From: Pochonia chlamydosporia 170
Taxonomy: Eukaryota > Ascomycota > Sordariomycetes > Hypocreales > Clavicipitaceae
Direction: 5' to 3'
Length of the DNA stretch: 64,000 bases
Assembly (NCBI RefSeq): GCF_001653235.2
Contig: NC_035794.1
Location: 2,728,001 to 2,792,000 of the forward strand
The position numbers were made by a program, and so were the translations under genes. Below the pieces are notes generated by a model. That model ran no database searches. It saw nothing but the letters and a program-made list of their open reading frames with translations, and was not told where the DNA came from. Shown here piece by piece: positions 11,014-22,121 of the stretch; position 1 is the stretch's first letter, and each line of letters opens with the position of its first letter.

Positions 11014-11439
11014 ATGCAGTCCCTCACGCGCCTCGCGCGCCCTCTCATCTCCAAATCAATCACCCCAATTCGGTGCGCACGCCGCAAGCTCACCCACAAC
11101 CACAATCTCAGCAAGCTAACGCAAAACAGAACATTCACAACCCTCTCCCCTCTACGACCATCACTCACCCCCCTCCGCCGACCGGCCCTCACATCCTTCA
11201 CGCCATCGCCCAATGCCGTTACCAGCGAAACCGCCGACCTCGTCTGCCAAAGCGCCGTGTCGTCGCACCCTGCTCTGTGTGGGCTGCAATTGCGCTTCGG
11301 CCCGCGAAACACGATGAACGGACATACGAGGCTGGTTCAGAAGCGGAGACATGGCTTCCTGTACCGGATGCGCAGTAGGACGGGGAGAAAGATTTTGCTT
11401 AGGAGACGGATGAAGGGGAGGAAGCAGCTGGCTCAGTAG
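11014..11439 (+). CDS. mitochondrial large-subunit ribosomal protein bL34m
   Basis: 141-residue precursor of the mitochondrial ribosomal protein L34. The C-terminal 45 residues are the bL34 core: MNGHTRLVQKRRHGFLYRM, then SRTGRKILLRRRMKGRKQLAQ. The N-terminal ~95 residues (MQSLTRLARPLISKS..) are rich in Arg, Ser and Leu with few acidic residues and act as mitochondrial presequence and linker. No intron. In-frame upstream codons extend to 10864, but the ATG at 11014 gives a convincing presequence and is preferred. Confidence 0.9.
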   Translation: MQSLTRLARPLISKSITPIRCARRKLTHNHNLSKLTQNRTFTTLSPLRPSLTPLRRPALTSFTPSPNAVTSETADLVCQSAVSSHPALCGLQLRFGPRNTMNGHTRLVQKRRHGFLYRMRSRTGRKILLRRRMKGRKQLAQ

Positions 11440-11659
11440 GCGAGGCTGGAACTACTGAGTGTGTACAATGGAATTGATGGAGTCCGGGGGGAGGTTGTAT
11501 ATTATGTGTGAGGCTGTGGGCCATATAGATGACGGCATAGCAAACCTACATTGTACTACTACCACTAAATAGAATTACTTTTGACATGCCATGACCGCGT
11601 TATAAGAGGGAACTAATGTAATTGGTATATTTGCTATGATATTCAGCATTGATACTGTA

Positions 11660-14575
11660 TCATTGCAAACCCTTGACCACGTTTGTGCATTTCAACCCAT
11701 CAACATGGCACGAAACCCTCGGATCATCACTTGCGCTACCTATCCATACATTGTATGCTCCATCAACCGCAGGGATAACCCAATCCTGAAGAACCACATC
11801 CCACACACTCAAATCCTTTCTGGTCAGCTGCAGCTCGAGAGTCGTGCTCTCGCCAGGCGCAAGTGTTTTTGTCTTCTCAAAGTCGCGGAGTTGGAGAACA
11901 GGCGTCTCATAGCCATTATCTCTGGGAAACTGCAGGTACGCCTGTACGGAAGCCTTGCCAGAGTACTTGGATCCGACATTACTAACCGTAACAGACAACT
12001 TATAGGCAACATCCCACAAGGCAGGGTTGCCTCCTTCGCCGCCGCCAGAGCGAGGACCGGGCTTCTGGGTCGTAGAGTAGCCGTCGGGGTAGGGGTACTT
12101 TTTACTGACGTTTGCGGCGGCAGCTTTTGCTTCTGCGGCCGTGAGCCACGAGTAAATGTATCGCCAGTGCTTGTGGAATCCGTTCGGAGCGACTGCTTCG
12201 CTTGCGGCCGGGATAGCCTGAGTATAGTCGAGAATGCCTGTCTTTGGGGAGCGGGCGGGTGGCGTCTTGCTCATTTGGCCAACTTTGGTGATTGTTGCGT
12301 TGGAGTACGTGAAGTTGGTATAGCTGAGACCGTGGCCGAATGCAAAACGAGGTTGAATGCCGTTCTTATTCAACCAACGGTAGTCAATATAGAGACCTTC
12401 CGTGTATGTATCTTGTGGCTGATTCAGGAACGCCGAGTTGATCAAATCGGTTACGCTTTTCGGCATGTCTTCTTCTTTCTTCGTAATCGAGTACGGGAGA
12501 TGTCCATTTGGCGACACTTCTCCGAATAGCACTTCGGCGAGGGAGCGCCCGGCTTCTTGGCCTGGAAGATGGGTGATCAATACGGATTTTACTGAGGGCA
12601 GGTCGATCCATTTTTCCAGGATCAGAGGTCCTACGGTGTGGGCGACGACAATGACATTCTTGTATTTTGCGGCGGCATCTTGGACGAGCTTGTCCCCGTT
12701 GTGCCATGCGTAGAGACCAGATGCATCTCTGTCGCCATGATTTCCTTCGACAGTGTACGTGTTTTCGCCGGCATCAGAGGTGATGAAAACAATGGCAACG
12801 TCAGTGTCCTTGGGCTGATCGACTAGCGACGGAAAAGAATCGGTATTATAAAACTGGACATCTGTGGCCTTGGTCTTGATGCCGGAGATCGGATCGTCAA
12901 GGTACATGTAATCCACCGTGCCAGATCCCCATCCTTGCCCAAGAGTGCCCTTGTTGCAGTTTCGATCAGCGCACGCATTGGGACCATCTGGGTTGGTTTG
13001 AGCTCCGGTGCCAAATATCTTGAACGATTGAGACGCATTCAGTGGTAGCAAGTTACCATTGTTTTTTAGAAGAGTGATGGCATCTTGAGCCACTTGACGG
13101 GCAATTACGTCATGGTCGGCTTGAACGGGCACGAACTGGTTCACCACTTCGGTTGGCGTGTCTGGCCAGGCAGCTGGGTATCGGAGGCCCTCACGGTTCC
13201 TCGTGTTTGTGTCGAAGTTGGTCTCAGGGAAGTTTTTGTCCTGTCCCATTTTGTACCATGCAGCCACGATGCGTGTAGCCATGTCGTTCAGCCTATCCAT
13301 TGGCACGGAGCCGTTCAGCACGGATCTGCTGAGTTCGTACATCCAGTAAGAGGTCCCGAAGAGAGGGATCTGGGTGTCACCAGGCATGTCCATATCCAGG
13401 CCGGCAATGGCAGACGCCACACCGGACATGTGAGCAAGCCAGTCGGATTGCACAAAGCCCTGGAAACCAAGTTCGTCCTTGAGCAAGCCGTTGATAAGGT
13501 ATGGATGCTGACTGCAGGCGGTGCCATTGACCTGTGGCAATTAGCTAGCCGTCTTAAAAGTTCCAAACATCTCACCGCACAAGACATACCGCATTGTATG
13601 CAATCATCACTGACCCAACTCCAGCCCGAATTCCCTCTGCAAAAGGCCACATATATACTTCGTGTAATACTCGATCATCTGCAGGGTTTCACAAGGTTAG
13701 CCTGGGTTCGGAGTTGCGAGGACTAGGTTGCCCTCCTCTCGTACCAATGTTGGCGCTGTACGCATATTGAAACGGATTGTACATGCGGTACATTTCCTGC
13801 TCGTTGCCAATGAAGTGCTTAATAGTGGCAATTACACCTTGCTCTTGAACACCTTTGATCGTCTCACGAGCCCCAACGGCCTGCAATGACGGATCGGCAC
13901 CGAATCCCTCCCAGTTGCGGCCACCTTTGGGTTTCCGTCCGATAGGGCCAACAGTCGGACCTAGCCAGACATTGACGCCTTTCCCACGAGCCTCCTTACC
14001 AATAGCGACACCACGCTGATACATGAGCTTTTTGTCAAAAGTTGCTCCAGTGGTAATGCCATCGGGGAAAACCGTCACATTGTCCGCTTGTCGAACTCCA
14101 TTGTGCGCGTCGTTGAGACACAGCTGTGGAAATCCTACGCGAAATGCTGACCCAGTATTCCCGTTGCAATGTCTGGATAGTTAGTCACTGCCGCCTTCAA
14201 ACACTGGTCCGAGTTTAACAAGATTGAAGTTGTGTGAATGCTATCACTTACCCTACCCATGGGTGTTAGCTCCGGCCACGGCAACAGTTGGTTTCACAGA
14301 GCACGCAAAAACACCTTACCCATGAATATGCCACTCCCGGCGGTAATGTTTGTTTTCTCCGCCAGGGTCATGGAGGCCACAAAGTCTCTGGCTTTACGAT
14401 AGCTCTCTTGCCAGTCGTCAACCCATCCTCCATAGGGCGCCGGGTAGTATGGCGGCACATCATAGCCATCAGGAACAAATGATCTTTGAGCCACGGTATC
14501 TGGCGCTGGACTACCGATCACGCTGGCAGATAGTGCAGCGATGAGAGCCGCACTCCTCAATTTGGCCGTGGCCAT
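11660..14575 (-). CDS. GH3 beta-glucosidase, secreted
   Basis: Secreted glycoside hydrolase family 3 beta-glucosidase (terminal glucose from cello-oligosaccharides). Signal peptide [23 protein letters not shown]-terminal barrel with [19 protein letters not shown] and [10 protein letters not shown]; nucleophile region [12 protein letters not shown] with Asp near residue 288; a second alpha/beta domain with [19 protein letters not shown]-terminal fibronectin-III-like domain. Introns are 14253-14319, 14173-14251, 13679-13744 and 13532-13589. The first two are separated by a single G at 14252. Both have excellent branch points (gctaac, actaac), and with that one-base exon the frame closes at 881 residues and gives FMGHC, the spacing I recall for the family. 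An alternative 13-nt exon (cag/ctaacacccatgg region) also closes the frame. Convergent with the bL34m gene. Confidence 0.9.
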
Positions 14576-16892
14576 TTTCGCAAGCTTTAGAACCGACGTG
14601 AAGAAGGTCAGGAGAGGTTGCACATGACAGGGTGAGAGGAAAACCCTACAAAATGTACTCCGTAGACTCGGGAAGTCTGAAGTTTCGCGAGGTGGCTGGC
14701 AAATGCCGATCACGATATCATTTCAAACAAGGGAAAGAGCGGCAGAGTAGGGTCCGGGAGCAGCAATAAATAAACCAACAATCAAGCTTGCATCGTATAT
14801 TAGATGGTCTTAAGATCGGACAAGGTAACTGCAACGTCGGCTAAACACATGAGGCTAGGCATGGGAATGGCTCATGTGTCCATCCCATGACGCTACTACT
14901 CCGGAGGCACATGGCTGTCCGGTCTGATGGCTTGGAAGCTTCCACGTCCGTCCCCTTGACTGGATTCGGGAAGGGACATGGAGTCTAAGACATGCGGTCA
15001 AAGAAGCAAGAATGGCAAGCGCCGCCAGTTACGACGGCGCAATGTCGTTCGTGATGTCTGTGATGTCAGGTGGGTTGCATTGTATGTTGTGATGACCCAG
15101 GTGATAGAAGAGCGAGTATCGATTGATTCGGTTCAACTGCGCAGTTGTAGTTGGTTGGCGCATTTGTTAGCCTCAATACTTTTACCCAACCGAGGGCGGG
15201 CGGAGGTCCGTCACTTGAAGGCGAATCGTATTGTCTTGTTTGGGTGAGGATCGGCTCACGAGTTCAATAATGTGGATTTATCGACTAATCTGCGGACAAT
15301 CGTAGCACTTGGCACTGTAACATTTGGTGCAAGCAAAATCCTAAGAAGGGTACTTAAGTGGTTTAGTTCAATTTGATGCATTTAAAGATCGGATGGGGGG
15401 ATTGAAATGGCCTAGTCTTACTGTGAGGGCTGCCATTTCTGGCATGATTGCTGTCGGGATAGTTCAATGCCGACAAGTCATGAATCTGCCATGGTTACAC
15501 GGCGGCTTCAATGTTCTTGGTCGAGGAACAGCATCTCCAGAAGGCGCATTCAGAGTCTCTGATGCTCTGACTTGTGGTGCGAGGTATTTGATAGATTCAA
15601 GAACATGATGAACTGGGGAGTAATATGACAAAAGGGGTCGGAAGGATTGCCACTTTTCACAGAGATAGTTACCGTGCACGACCTTCGAATGTCCCGCATC
15701 TGGGAACATTGAAGGTTTCAGAGGCGCTGGGTCAACTGGTGGACGGGCAATGGCTGGATTGGAATTCACCTAGGTACACTGCAGCTCAGTCATTGAACCC
15801 GTGCCCTCCATCGTGCATGTACGTACGAGCCTGCATGTGTGCTCTTTGACATTCAAATTCGACCAGCACGTCCATGTCAACGCATCCAACATTGAAGCCG
15901 TCTGGTTTGCGCTGGCTGCTGAATCAAACCCCCACACTTTCATGGACCCATGAAAGACCCCAGTGCCATCATGCGGGATGATGTTCCTTGATTGGGCCTG
16001 TGCCGCTTTTTGCAGTCCAGGTATCTACTTAAGTATTTAGCCTCCATGTCCGCTCTCACTGATCAATGCTGCAAATTCGTCAGCTCAGCAGGTCCGAAGA
16101 AAGGCACATCGAGGACCAGACAGGAAAAACCACCCAGATGGTGAATAATTTGGGGAAGTAAATGTAGCTCTGGACAAGGACCATCGCAAGCTAGTAGCAT
16201 CGCTAGCTGCAAGTTGCACCGAAGCAGACCAGTTGATCTTTTCCAAGCCATATCAATTGATCACCACTGCACATTCCTTCAACCGATCGCCGCTCATCTC
16301 CACGCCGCCGTCTTGACACGCGGCTTGCTTGAGTGCATTTTAAAGGCCTCGCGAAATAATACGCCGTGGCCTCAGCTCTTGTCTGGTAGCCAATACGCCA
16401 AGCCGGGTGTATTCTGCGTAAGTACGAGTCTGGTCCATGTCTGGTCTGGTTCGATCTGGTTGCGTGTCTTTGGCTAAACCCATCAAGCTCAGCCAAACTG
16501 CCACTAACTAATGCCACCCACAAAATAGGGGTGGCGCTATTTCACCGTCCGCTTTCAATCTTGACTCCTTCTTCATTGATTTTTCCACTTCAGACACATC
16601 CAAACCCATTTGGCCGCGCCCATGGCCATCCGCTCGTTATAGCCTGGCGAGCAAATATTCGAACCATCCAGTCCGGCCCGTGTGTGACGCACAGCACAGT
16701 CTCTGTCCGATCCCTGACCTTGATCGGTGGCCGCATTGTGCTACTTGCTGCGACTTGCCCGCTGTCAAATCTCGAAATCTGCCCGCCAGAGTAGGATCGA
16801 CTGCAAATCAGTATCATCCCCAGCGTCAAAGCTGCGTGGACGCGCGACACAACACTGACGGCCCGCAATAATCGGAGAAGAGCAGATAAATC
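14576..16892. other. long gene-free stretch between divergent GH3 and GT64 genes
   Basis: About 2.3 kb of shared upstream region. Several short open frames exist, but none has a domain, signal peptide or splice pattern. It may hold control sites for the beta-glucosidase; no specific site is claimed. Confidence 0.35.
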
Positions 16893-17984
16893 ATGGATAC
16901 TTCCAAGGCTTTGGGCGGCGTTCAATCGCGCGTCTTCAAACGAATTGCAATTACCGTCCTTGCCTTTACGCTGTCGGCTGGCATCATGGTCGCCTTGTTC
17001 ACGTATGCCCCAGAAAAACACTTGCAGCGCATCTCCAACGCTGTGGGCATTCCCTTCAAGGCATGGCCTATCCCTCAATGCGGCGGTTTCATCGGCTCCA
17101 ATGAAATTTGGGAAGCATCGCAAACAAAATATCAACATCTTCGAGACGACAAATTCACGTATGCCTTGTCTTTGTTCTGCACACCGCATGTTTATTTGCT
17201 GAGTACTTTCGCTAACTTATTTGCTCACAGCATCGCCATGCAAACATATCGACGGCCGAAGGAACTAAACGACACGCTACATGCGCTACTAGCCGAAAAG
17301 ATCCCCTCCCTGCAAGAAGTAGTCGTGGTGTGGAATGATCTTGAGAACGCACCTCCCCCGAATTACAAATCGAAGTATGGCGTACCTGTGCGCTATCGAC
17401 ACTCAAAAGAGAACAGCCTCAACCAGAAGCTGTTGCCCGATCCCGCATACGAAACCCAAGCAATTTTCCTGTCCGATGACGATATTTATTTCAAGCCCAG
17501 GGACCTTGAATTCGTCTTCCAGTCCTGGCGCAAGTTCGGGCGACGACGCATGACTGGTGGGTTCACTCGCTGCGCCGTCCGAGAAGCTAACGGCAAATGG
17601 AAATACTCTTTTTGTTCCAAGGACGAGGGCCATAACAACTACAACATGATTTTATCCGGACTCGCCTTTGCCCACATCTCGTTCCTGGACTACTATTCCT
17701 CCCAAGACGAAATCCCCAAGAAGATCCGTGCTTACGTCGATGAGCATTTCAACTGCGAGGACATTGCCATGAACTTTCTCACGTCATTATTGACGGGCGA
17801 AGGTCCCCTGCTTGTCAAGGGCAAGGACCCGTACGTGAGCTTTGTGCCGACCAACGGCATTAGCACCAAACCTGGACACATTGAAGCTAGAAGCAAATGC
17901 ATCAATGACTACAACGACATGTTCAAGTGTATGCCGTTGATTGACGAGACGGCGCATATTGAGCCCGGTGTTATTATTTCATGA
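16893..17984 (+). CDS. GT64 (exostosin/EXTL2-like) glycosyltransferase, type II membrane protein
   Basis: Glycosyltransferase of the GT64 family, Golgi type II membrane protein. A signal anchor (IAITVLAFTLSAGIMVALF) lies at about residues 18-36. The domain opens with FTIAMQTYRRPKELNDTL, has EVVVVWND, a metal-binding LSDDDIYF (Asp 171-173), MTGGFTR and the NCEDIAMNFL segment typical of the family. A 72-nt intron at 17159-17230 (gtatgc..cacag, branch gctaac) splits FT/IAMQ. Being a multiple of three with no stop, its retention would insert 24 residues exactly at the start of the catalytic fold. Spliced length is 339 residues. Fungal members have no heparan pathway, so the acceptor substrate is unknown. 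Confidence 0.85.
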   Translation: MDTSKALGGVQSRVFKRIAITVLAFTLSAGIMVALFTYAPEKHLQRISNAVGIPFKAWPIPQCGGFIGSNEIWEASQTKYQHLRDDKFTYALSLFCTPHVYLLSTFANLFAHSIAMQTYRRPKELNDTLHALLAEKIPSLQEVVVVWNDLENAPPPNYKSKYGVPVRYRHSKENSLNQKLLPDPAYETQAIFLSDDDIYFKPRDLEFVFQSWRKFGRRRMTGGFTRCAVREANGKWKYSFCSKDEGHNNYNMILSGLAFAHISFLDYYSSQDEIPKKIRAYVDEHFNCEDIAMNFLTSLLTGEGPLLVKGKDPYVSFVPTNGISTKPGHIEARSKCINDYNDMFKCMPLIDETAHIEPGVIIS

Positions 17985-18440
17985 TACCCCTCCAACGATT
18001 ACATTTAATGCCCTTTCTGCTGTATATTTTTGGCCTGCTGCTCTTGATTGTACATAACACGAAATTGGTGGCAGGGACTCGATTGTTTCGATACCTTACG
18101 ACTGATCGATTTTCTCTTCCCTAGTATCCTGGTGATGATAAACTTCACTGGCTCTGGTATGCTCCAAATGCATGGAAGTGGATGTGGTCTTGACATATTT
18201 CATGTATCTCGTTGCAATGGACTTGGCAGACATCCGCGACTTGTGGCGGAGAATCCAGTCTTTGGAGACTAGTGCCGCTGTCTTGTATGTTATTCTTTTT
18301 TTTTGTTTGCTTTTGTCGATTGACACTACTCTAAGAGTAGCTAAAAGTTTTGGGAATGCATGTCGGTCAAGGCATCCTAGCATAGGTACTAGGTGTTAAG
18401 GGATTTGAATTTCGTTGCGCTCAGTTTATCTATTTGCATC
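17985..18440. other. 3' flank leading into the AT-rich block
   Basis: About 450 nt of normal-composition sequence with no supportable gene. The change to AT-rich DNA comes at about 18,440. Confidence 0.4.
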
Positions 18441-18817
18441 TCATGTAATACTTCTAAACGTAGGAGACAACTTGATAATAGTTACTCTTATAATAGCTTA
18501 TAGATTTTTATATGAATTATATATTTTTATATTTTAGTGGTAGTAGCGTTTTCTAACTAATATTCTATAGTAAATTATGTAATAAGACAGCCTTATTCGC
18601 TTAAGAGGAAAAAGAAGTTAATAAAGAAGCTCTTAATTAAAATATATTAAAAGATTAATAAAGACTTTAAATATCTGGTGTATTCTTACTAGATAAAATA
18701 TCATTTAAATAAGAAAGGCCTTAAGATAGCTAATTATTTAATATATTTACTACTTATTGTAAGGGACTGGCCTAGGGGCTCCTGCAAACTAGCGTCGCTA
18801 ATAGTAACTTTTCTCAT

Positions 18818-18840
18818 AAGGAGAAGAAGAAGAAGAAGAA
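18818..18840. repeat. (GAA)n microsatellite
   Basis: Short run of gaa triplets (aaggagaagaagaagaag then aagaacgg) inside a GC-richer island of the AT-rich block. Confidence 0.7.
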
Positions 18841-18914
18841 CGGGGTTTGCGCGGTTCCTAGCAGCACCCTTATAGGATCCGGTTCAGCTCCGGTATAGAC
18901 CCGTAGTGGGCCCT

Positions 18915-18999
18915 TTAGTAGCTCTCCCCACGTGCCTGTCTCCTTCTTCCCTAAGATCCAAGCGTCACGCTTGAATCCATGACACTTATTAATATTTCT
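18915..18999. repeat. dispersed repeat, less mutated copy (pair with 24016-24115)
   Basis: A segment running from tagtagctctccccacgtg through cctaagatccaagcgtcacg to ttgaatccatgac is repeated in direct orientation at about 24016-24115. There it reads taagatctaagcgctacgc, with most changes C to T or G to A. This copy is the less mutated one and includes the small hairpin caagcgt/acgcttg. Confidence 0.6.
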
Positions 19000-19130
19000 C
19001 TATTACTAACTAAAAGCTTTTCTTTTAATATAAATAATACTTTATAAAGGCATCTCTAGAGCATCATTAAAAACTACACTACAATTATAGTATATATAGT
19101 ATAGTGTGTAGTGTAGTGCAGTATACTATA

Positions 19131-19341
19131 CTTATTACGTGCTAGAATTAACAAGAATACAGTCAGTTCTAGTCGGTATTATGTAGGTATCTTTGTGTTA
19201 TATAGAAGAGTTATAAGGTAAAGAAATGCAAATACGTCTAAGTTCTAATATGTAAGAGTTATTAAATTCTACTTTCTAGATGCTAGACCTAACTATATAG
19301 GGGCTAATTCTATCACGTGCGACTTATCGGTTTGCACCGTA
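19131..19341. repeat. direct repeat, left copy (pair with 25220-25427)
   Basis: About 211 bp from cttattacgtgctagaatta to cgacttatcggtttgcaccg. The same order recurs in direct orientation at 25220-25427 with transitions (acagtcag against atagttag; caaatacg against taaatata). Two same-orientation copies about 6.1 kb apart could be LTR remnants or segmental duplicates; no primer-binding site or polyprotein was found between them. Confidence 0.6.
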
Positions 19342-19576
19342 ATAATACTACATACTATACTAATTAAGAAAATCATTATAGTGTAGTTACTATACTACTA
19401 ACAATACTACAAACCTTTTTAGAAACTATAAACTATACTATAAAACTATATTTATAGTATATATTTATTAGCCAAGGAGAAACAATTCTCTCTTTTACCT
19501 ATATACTAGCTATAAGATTAAATAAAAATACCAAGTTCTCTCTTTTTTTAACTCTTTTATTAAACCTTTAAGTGTA

Positions 19577-20002
19577 ACGTAAGTGCATATTGGATGCACC
19601 AACACATTTGATGCACCACTCGCACTTCTATAGTAAATTAGCATTTAAGCTTCTAGTTAAAACCACAGAAAGTAAATAAAATTAAGTGCTATTTTGCTAT
19701 CCTATTATCTATATTATAATAAAGCTAATAATTTACCTTTAGGCCTTACTAATATATAAATATTTAGAGATTCTATAAAGTATATAGTGTAAATTAGAAT
19801 TTTTTAGACGTCTAGCTAAGTAGCTACCCTAAAGCTTGGAAAGTCTAGAATTAGGTGTTTTTAGTAGTTAAATACCTTATGTTAAGTTTATAGCTATTTT
19901 TAGTTATAAATGCGGGTTTTTGCAGGGATATAAAATCAACTATTTGTATGGGATTTAGGGTGGTGCATCAAATGTGTTGGTGCATCCGGTATGCACTTAC
20001 GT
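19577..20002. mobile_element. MITE with 42-bp terminal inverted repeats and TA target duplication
   Basis: A 426-bp element whose ends are inverted copies: acgtaagtgcatattggatg.. at the left (19577-19618) and its complement, reading acgtaagtgcataccggatg.., at the right (19961-20002). The two arms match over 42 bp with only two C/T differences. Both ends are flanked by TA (19575-19576 and 20003-20004), the target duplication of Tc1/mariner-type elements. The interior is AT-rich and carries no open frame, so it would have been mobilised in trans. Confidence 0.75.
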
Positions 20003-20034
20003 TAAGTAATTTTGCTTATATAAAAAAATATATA

Positions 20035-20450
20035 ATATTTTATTGGGGGAAAAGACACACACCTAGCAGTAAGGCTAGATGCATGGGTTTTATTATCTAG
20101 GGCCATAGTAAGCTGGGAGGAATCCAAGAAAGTTAGGGAATTTAAGAAAGTTAGGAAATTTAGGAAAGTTAGGAAGGGAGGGAGGCTTCTAAAGGAATAG
20201 TAGGGAGGGAGGCAGGAAGGAATAGCTCTATTAAGTAAAGTTAAGTTATATTGATTATAAACAAACAGCTATACAGCTAGAAGGTTAAAGATCTAAAAAC
20301 TAGCTAAAGCTTGCAATTAGGTTTTTTATCCACAGAATAAGTGGGTCCCTATGTAATTAAATGTGTGGCCTAGGCTAGCGTGGCTTAGCGTGGCTTAGCG
20401 TGGCTTAAAAGTCCTCTATAGCTGTGTGCACTAAACTGCCCACATAATAT
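20035..20450. repeat. long inverted repeat, left arm (RIP-mutated)
   Basis: About 416 bp that match the reverse complement of 23036-23526. The order is shared: gggggaaaagacacacacc, a short version of the 9-bp minisatellite, aacaaacagctat, agatctaaaaactagctaaa, ttttttatccacagaataag, ggcttagcgtggcttaaaag, then actgcccacataatat at the inner end. Against the right arm this copy shows TA where the partner has CA (tagcagtaagg against cagcagcaagg), so it is the RIP-damaged one. It keeps three copies of a 10-bp tagcgtggct unit. Confidence 0.8.
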
Positions 20451-20753
20451 CTATCTAAGATGTAAATAAAAAATACTAGTTAAGCAAAATTACATGTAAT
20501 ATTGCCTAACTAACTTAAATTAAAATAGTCTAGTAAAAGATAATATAGACTAATATTACATATTACCTCTTACTTAAAGAATATAATCTAGCCTCTTTCT
20601 ACTCTCTTATTTCTATTTCTAGTATAGAGATGCATAGAAAAGCTCTTAGTAAATAGAAATACATATTAACTTTAGGTGCAAAAAGTGTAAAGATAGCTAG
20701 CTTAATACTAGTAACCTATAACAGTCTAAGCACGCATATTAATAACTAGCTAG

Positions 20754-21159
20754 CAGAGCATTGTCAAATGTAGTTTGTGTAGGTTTTTCATTTTCCTAGA
20801 ATACTTATATAAAATAGACTAAAATACTTATAAGAATATAAAGTCCCTTAAAAATAGATTATTATACTAACTTTTAGGCTTACTAAGAAAAGTGGGTCTT
20901 AGAGCCTTAGTTAAAGCTAAAACTAGAAAAACTACATTTATAGTGTTTGTTACATAGTAATTTATAGTTTTTGTAGTTTTTTTGTAGTTTAGGCTTATTA
21001 GTAATGTATAGGACCCACTTTTCTACTATACTACACTGTAGTTTTTAATTTGCTATTTTTAGATATAAATACTTATTCTATATCTATTTTAGCCTATTTA
21101 ATATAAATATTTTATTGAAATAAAAAAAACTACATTTTGTAGTTTTCGGCAATGCTCTG
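20754..21159. mobile_element. hAT-like non-autonomous element, copy 1, with 8-bp target duplication
   Basis: A 406-bp element starting cagagcattg and ending caatgctctg (terminal inverted repeat about 11-12 bp). It is flanked by a perfect 8-bp direct duplication ctagctag at 20746-20753 and 21160-21167. An 8-bp duplication plus a CAG-starting end is the signature of hAT transposons. The interior is rich in tagttt/aaacta tracts and has no coding potential. It lies inside the loop of the long inverted-repeat pair, so it inserted into that element. Confidence 0.8.
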
Positions 21160-21626
21160 CTAGCTAGGTATCTATAAATAAGTATCTAAAGCTAAGAAGA
21201 AAAGGAAAAGAAGAATAAAAAGAAAAGAGCTTATAGAGCTCTTTAAGACTTATAAGCTTGCTTTTGCTAATCTCGCGTATTGCTAGGGGTTACTAGCGAT
21301 AAGGCTGGGGACAAAGGCGAGAGTATAAGCCGAGCTACTAGTAGGCTTAGGGGTCTACATTACCAGTGCAAACCGCATAGCCACCCGACCACATACATCG
21401 GCGGTTTGAGTTTATTGGCTTCGCACACTAATTTTAATTAGCTTAGAGAGACTTAATATTTAGAAGACTTAATATACTGGTGATGATGAAGAACACTTGA
21501 TTATCTTTTGTCTCGCTTCATCATAAACATGGCAAGTCCCCCCGTTATGATCTGATGGGATGCAGTGCTAGTATTTTAGAGAATTAGTAAGCGTAGGAAA
21601 GGGTAAGCACAATAACCGTGTGAGAG

Positions 21627-21839
21627 TTATACCCCATATCGAGTAGGGCCATTTACGATCACCCAGCTATTGTCCGCCTGTGAATGGTGAGGCGACTTCG
21701 GAGGTGGAGGGCCAGGCGATCTCGAACGTGGAGGGGTAGGCGACTTTGGACGTGGAGGGGTAGGCGGCGGCGGAAGTGCAATCACCGGCGAAACCATGAC
21801 AAGCGCTATAGCAATAACAGAAGTAAGAGAGAGTTGCAT
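21627..21839 (-). CDS. small secreted proline-rich protein in the RIP block
   Basis: 70-residue protein. The first 24 residues (MQLSLTSVIAIALVMVSPVI ending ALPP) form a clear signal peptide. The mature part is three 8-residue units of the form PPRPKSPT / PPRSRSPG / PPPPKSPH, then a non-repeated tail with NSWVIVNGPTRYGV. The gene has about normal GC content although DNA on both sides is strongly AT-rich, and its CpA/TpG sites are not eroded. An upstream in-frame ATG at 21926 would add 29 residues; the chosen start puts the hydrophobic stretch at the N-terminus. No family recognised. It may be an effector-like or cell-surface peptide; the evidence is the open frame, the signal peptide and base composition. 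Confidence 0.5.
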   Translation of the reverse strand: MQLSLTSVIAIALVMVSPVIALPPPPTPPRPKSPTPPRSRSPGPPPPKSPHHSQADNSWVIVNGPTRYGV

Positions 21840-22121
21840 CTTAAGAGCTAAAAGATAATAGCTCAAGTTACTAGAGTTAAAAGAGTATATAAGAGTAACA
21901 GAACGCGCTAGAGGGAAAAAGAGCATAATTACTTGTTTATATAGTAGATTCTAAGGCTATGTTATGGTCTAGCCCGATTGGGCCATCGCGGGTGCTAGCC
22001 GCAGACATACCGGTTGCCCCGGCCCTTTGGCCATTACGGCAAAAGAGTACGAATTAAACTAGTCCCTTGTGACTGCTCAATCTAGCACTATACAGGCTCC
22101 CTCAGTTGCGCACACACTGAA

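Noticed and set aside
10806..11378. 190-residue open frame overlapping bL34m in another frame
   Set aside because: Shadow of the bL34m gene, whose frame has a recognisable ribosomal core.
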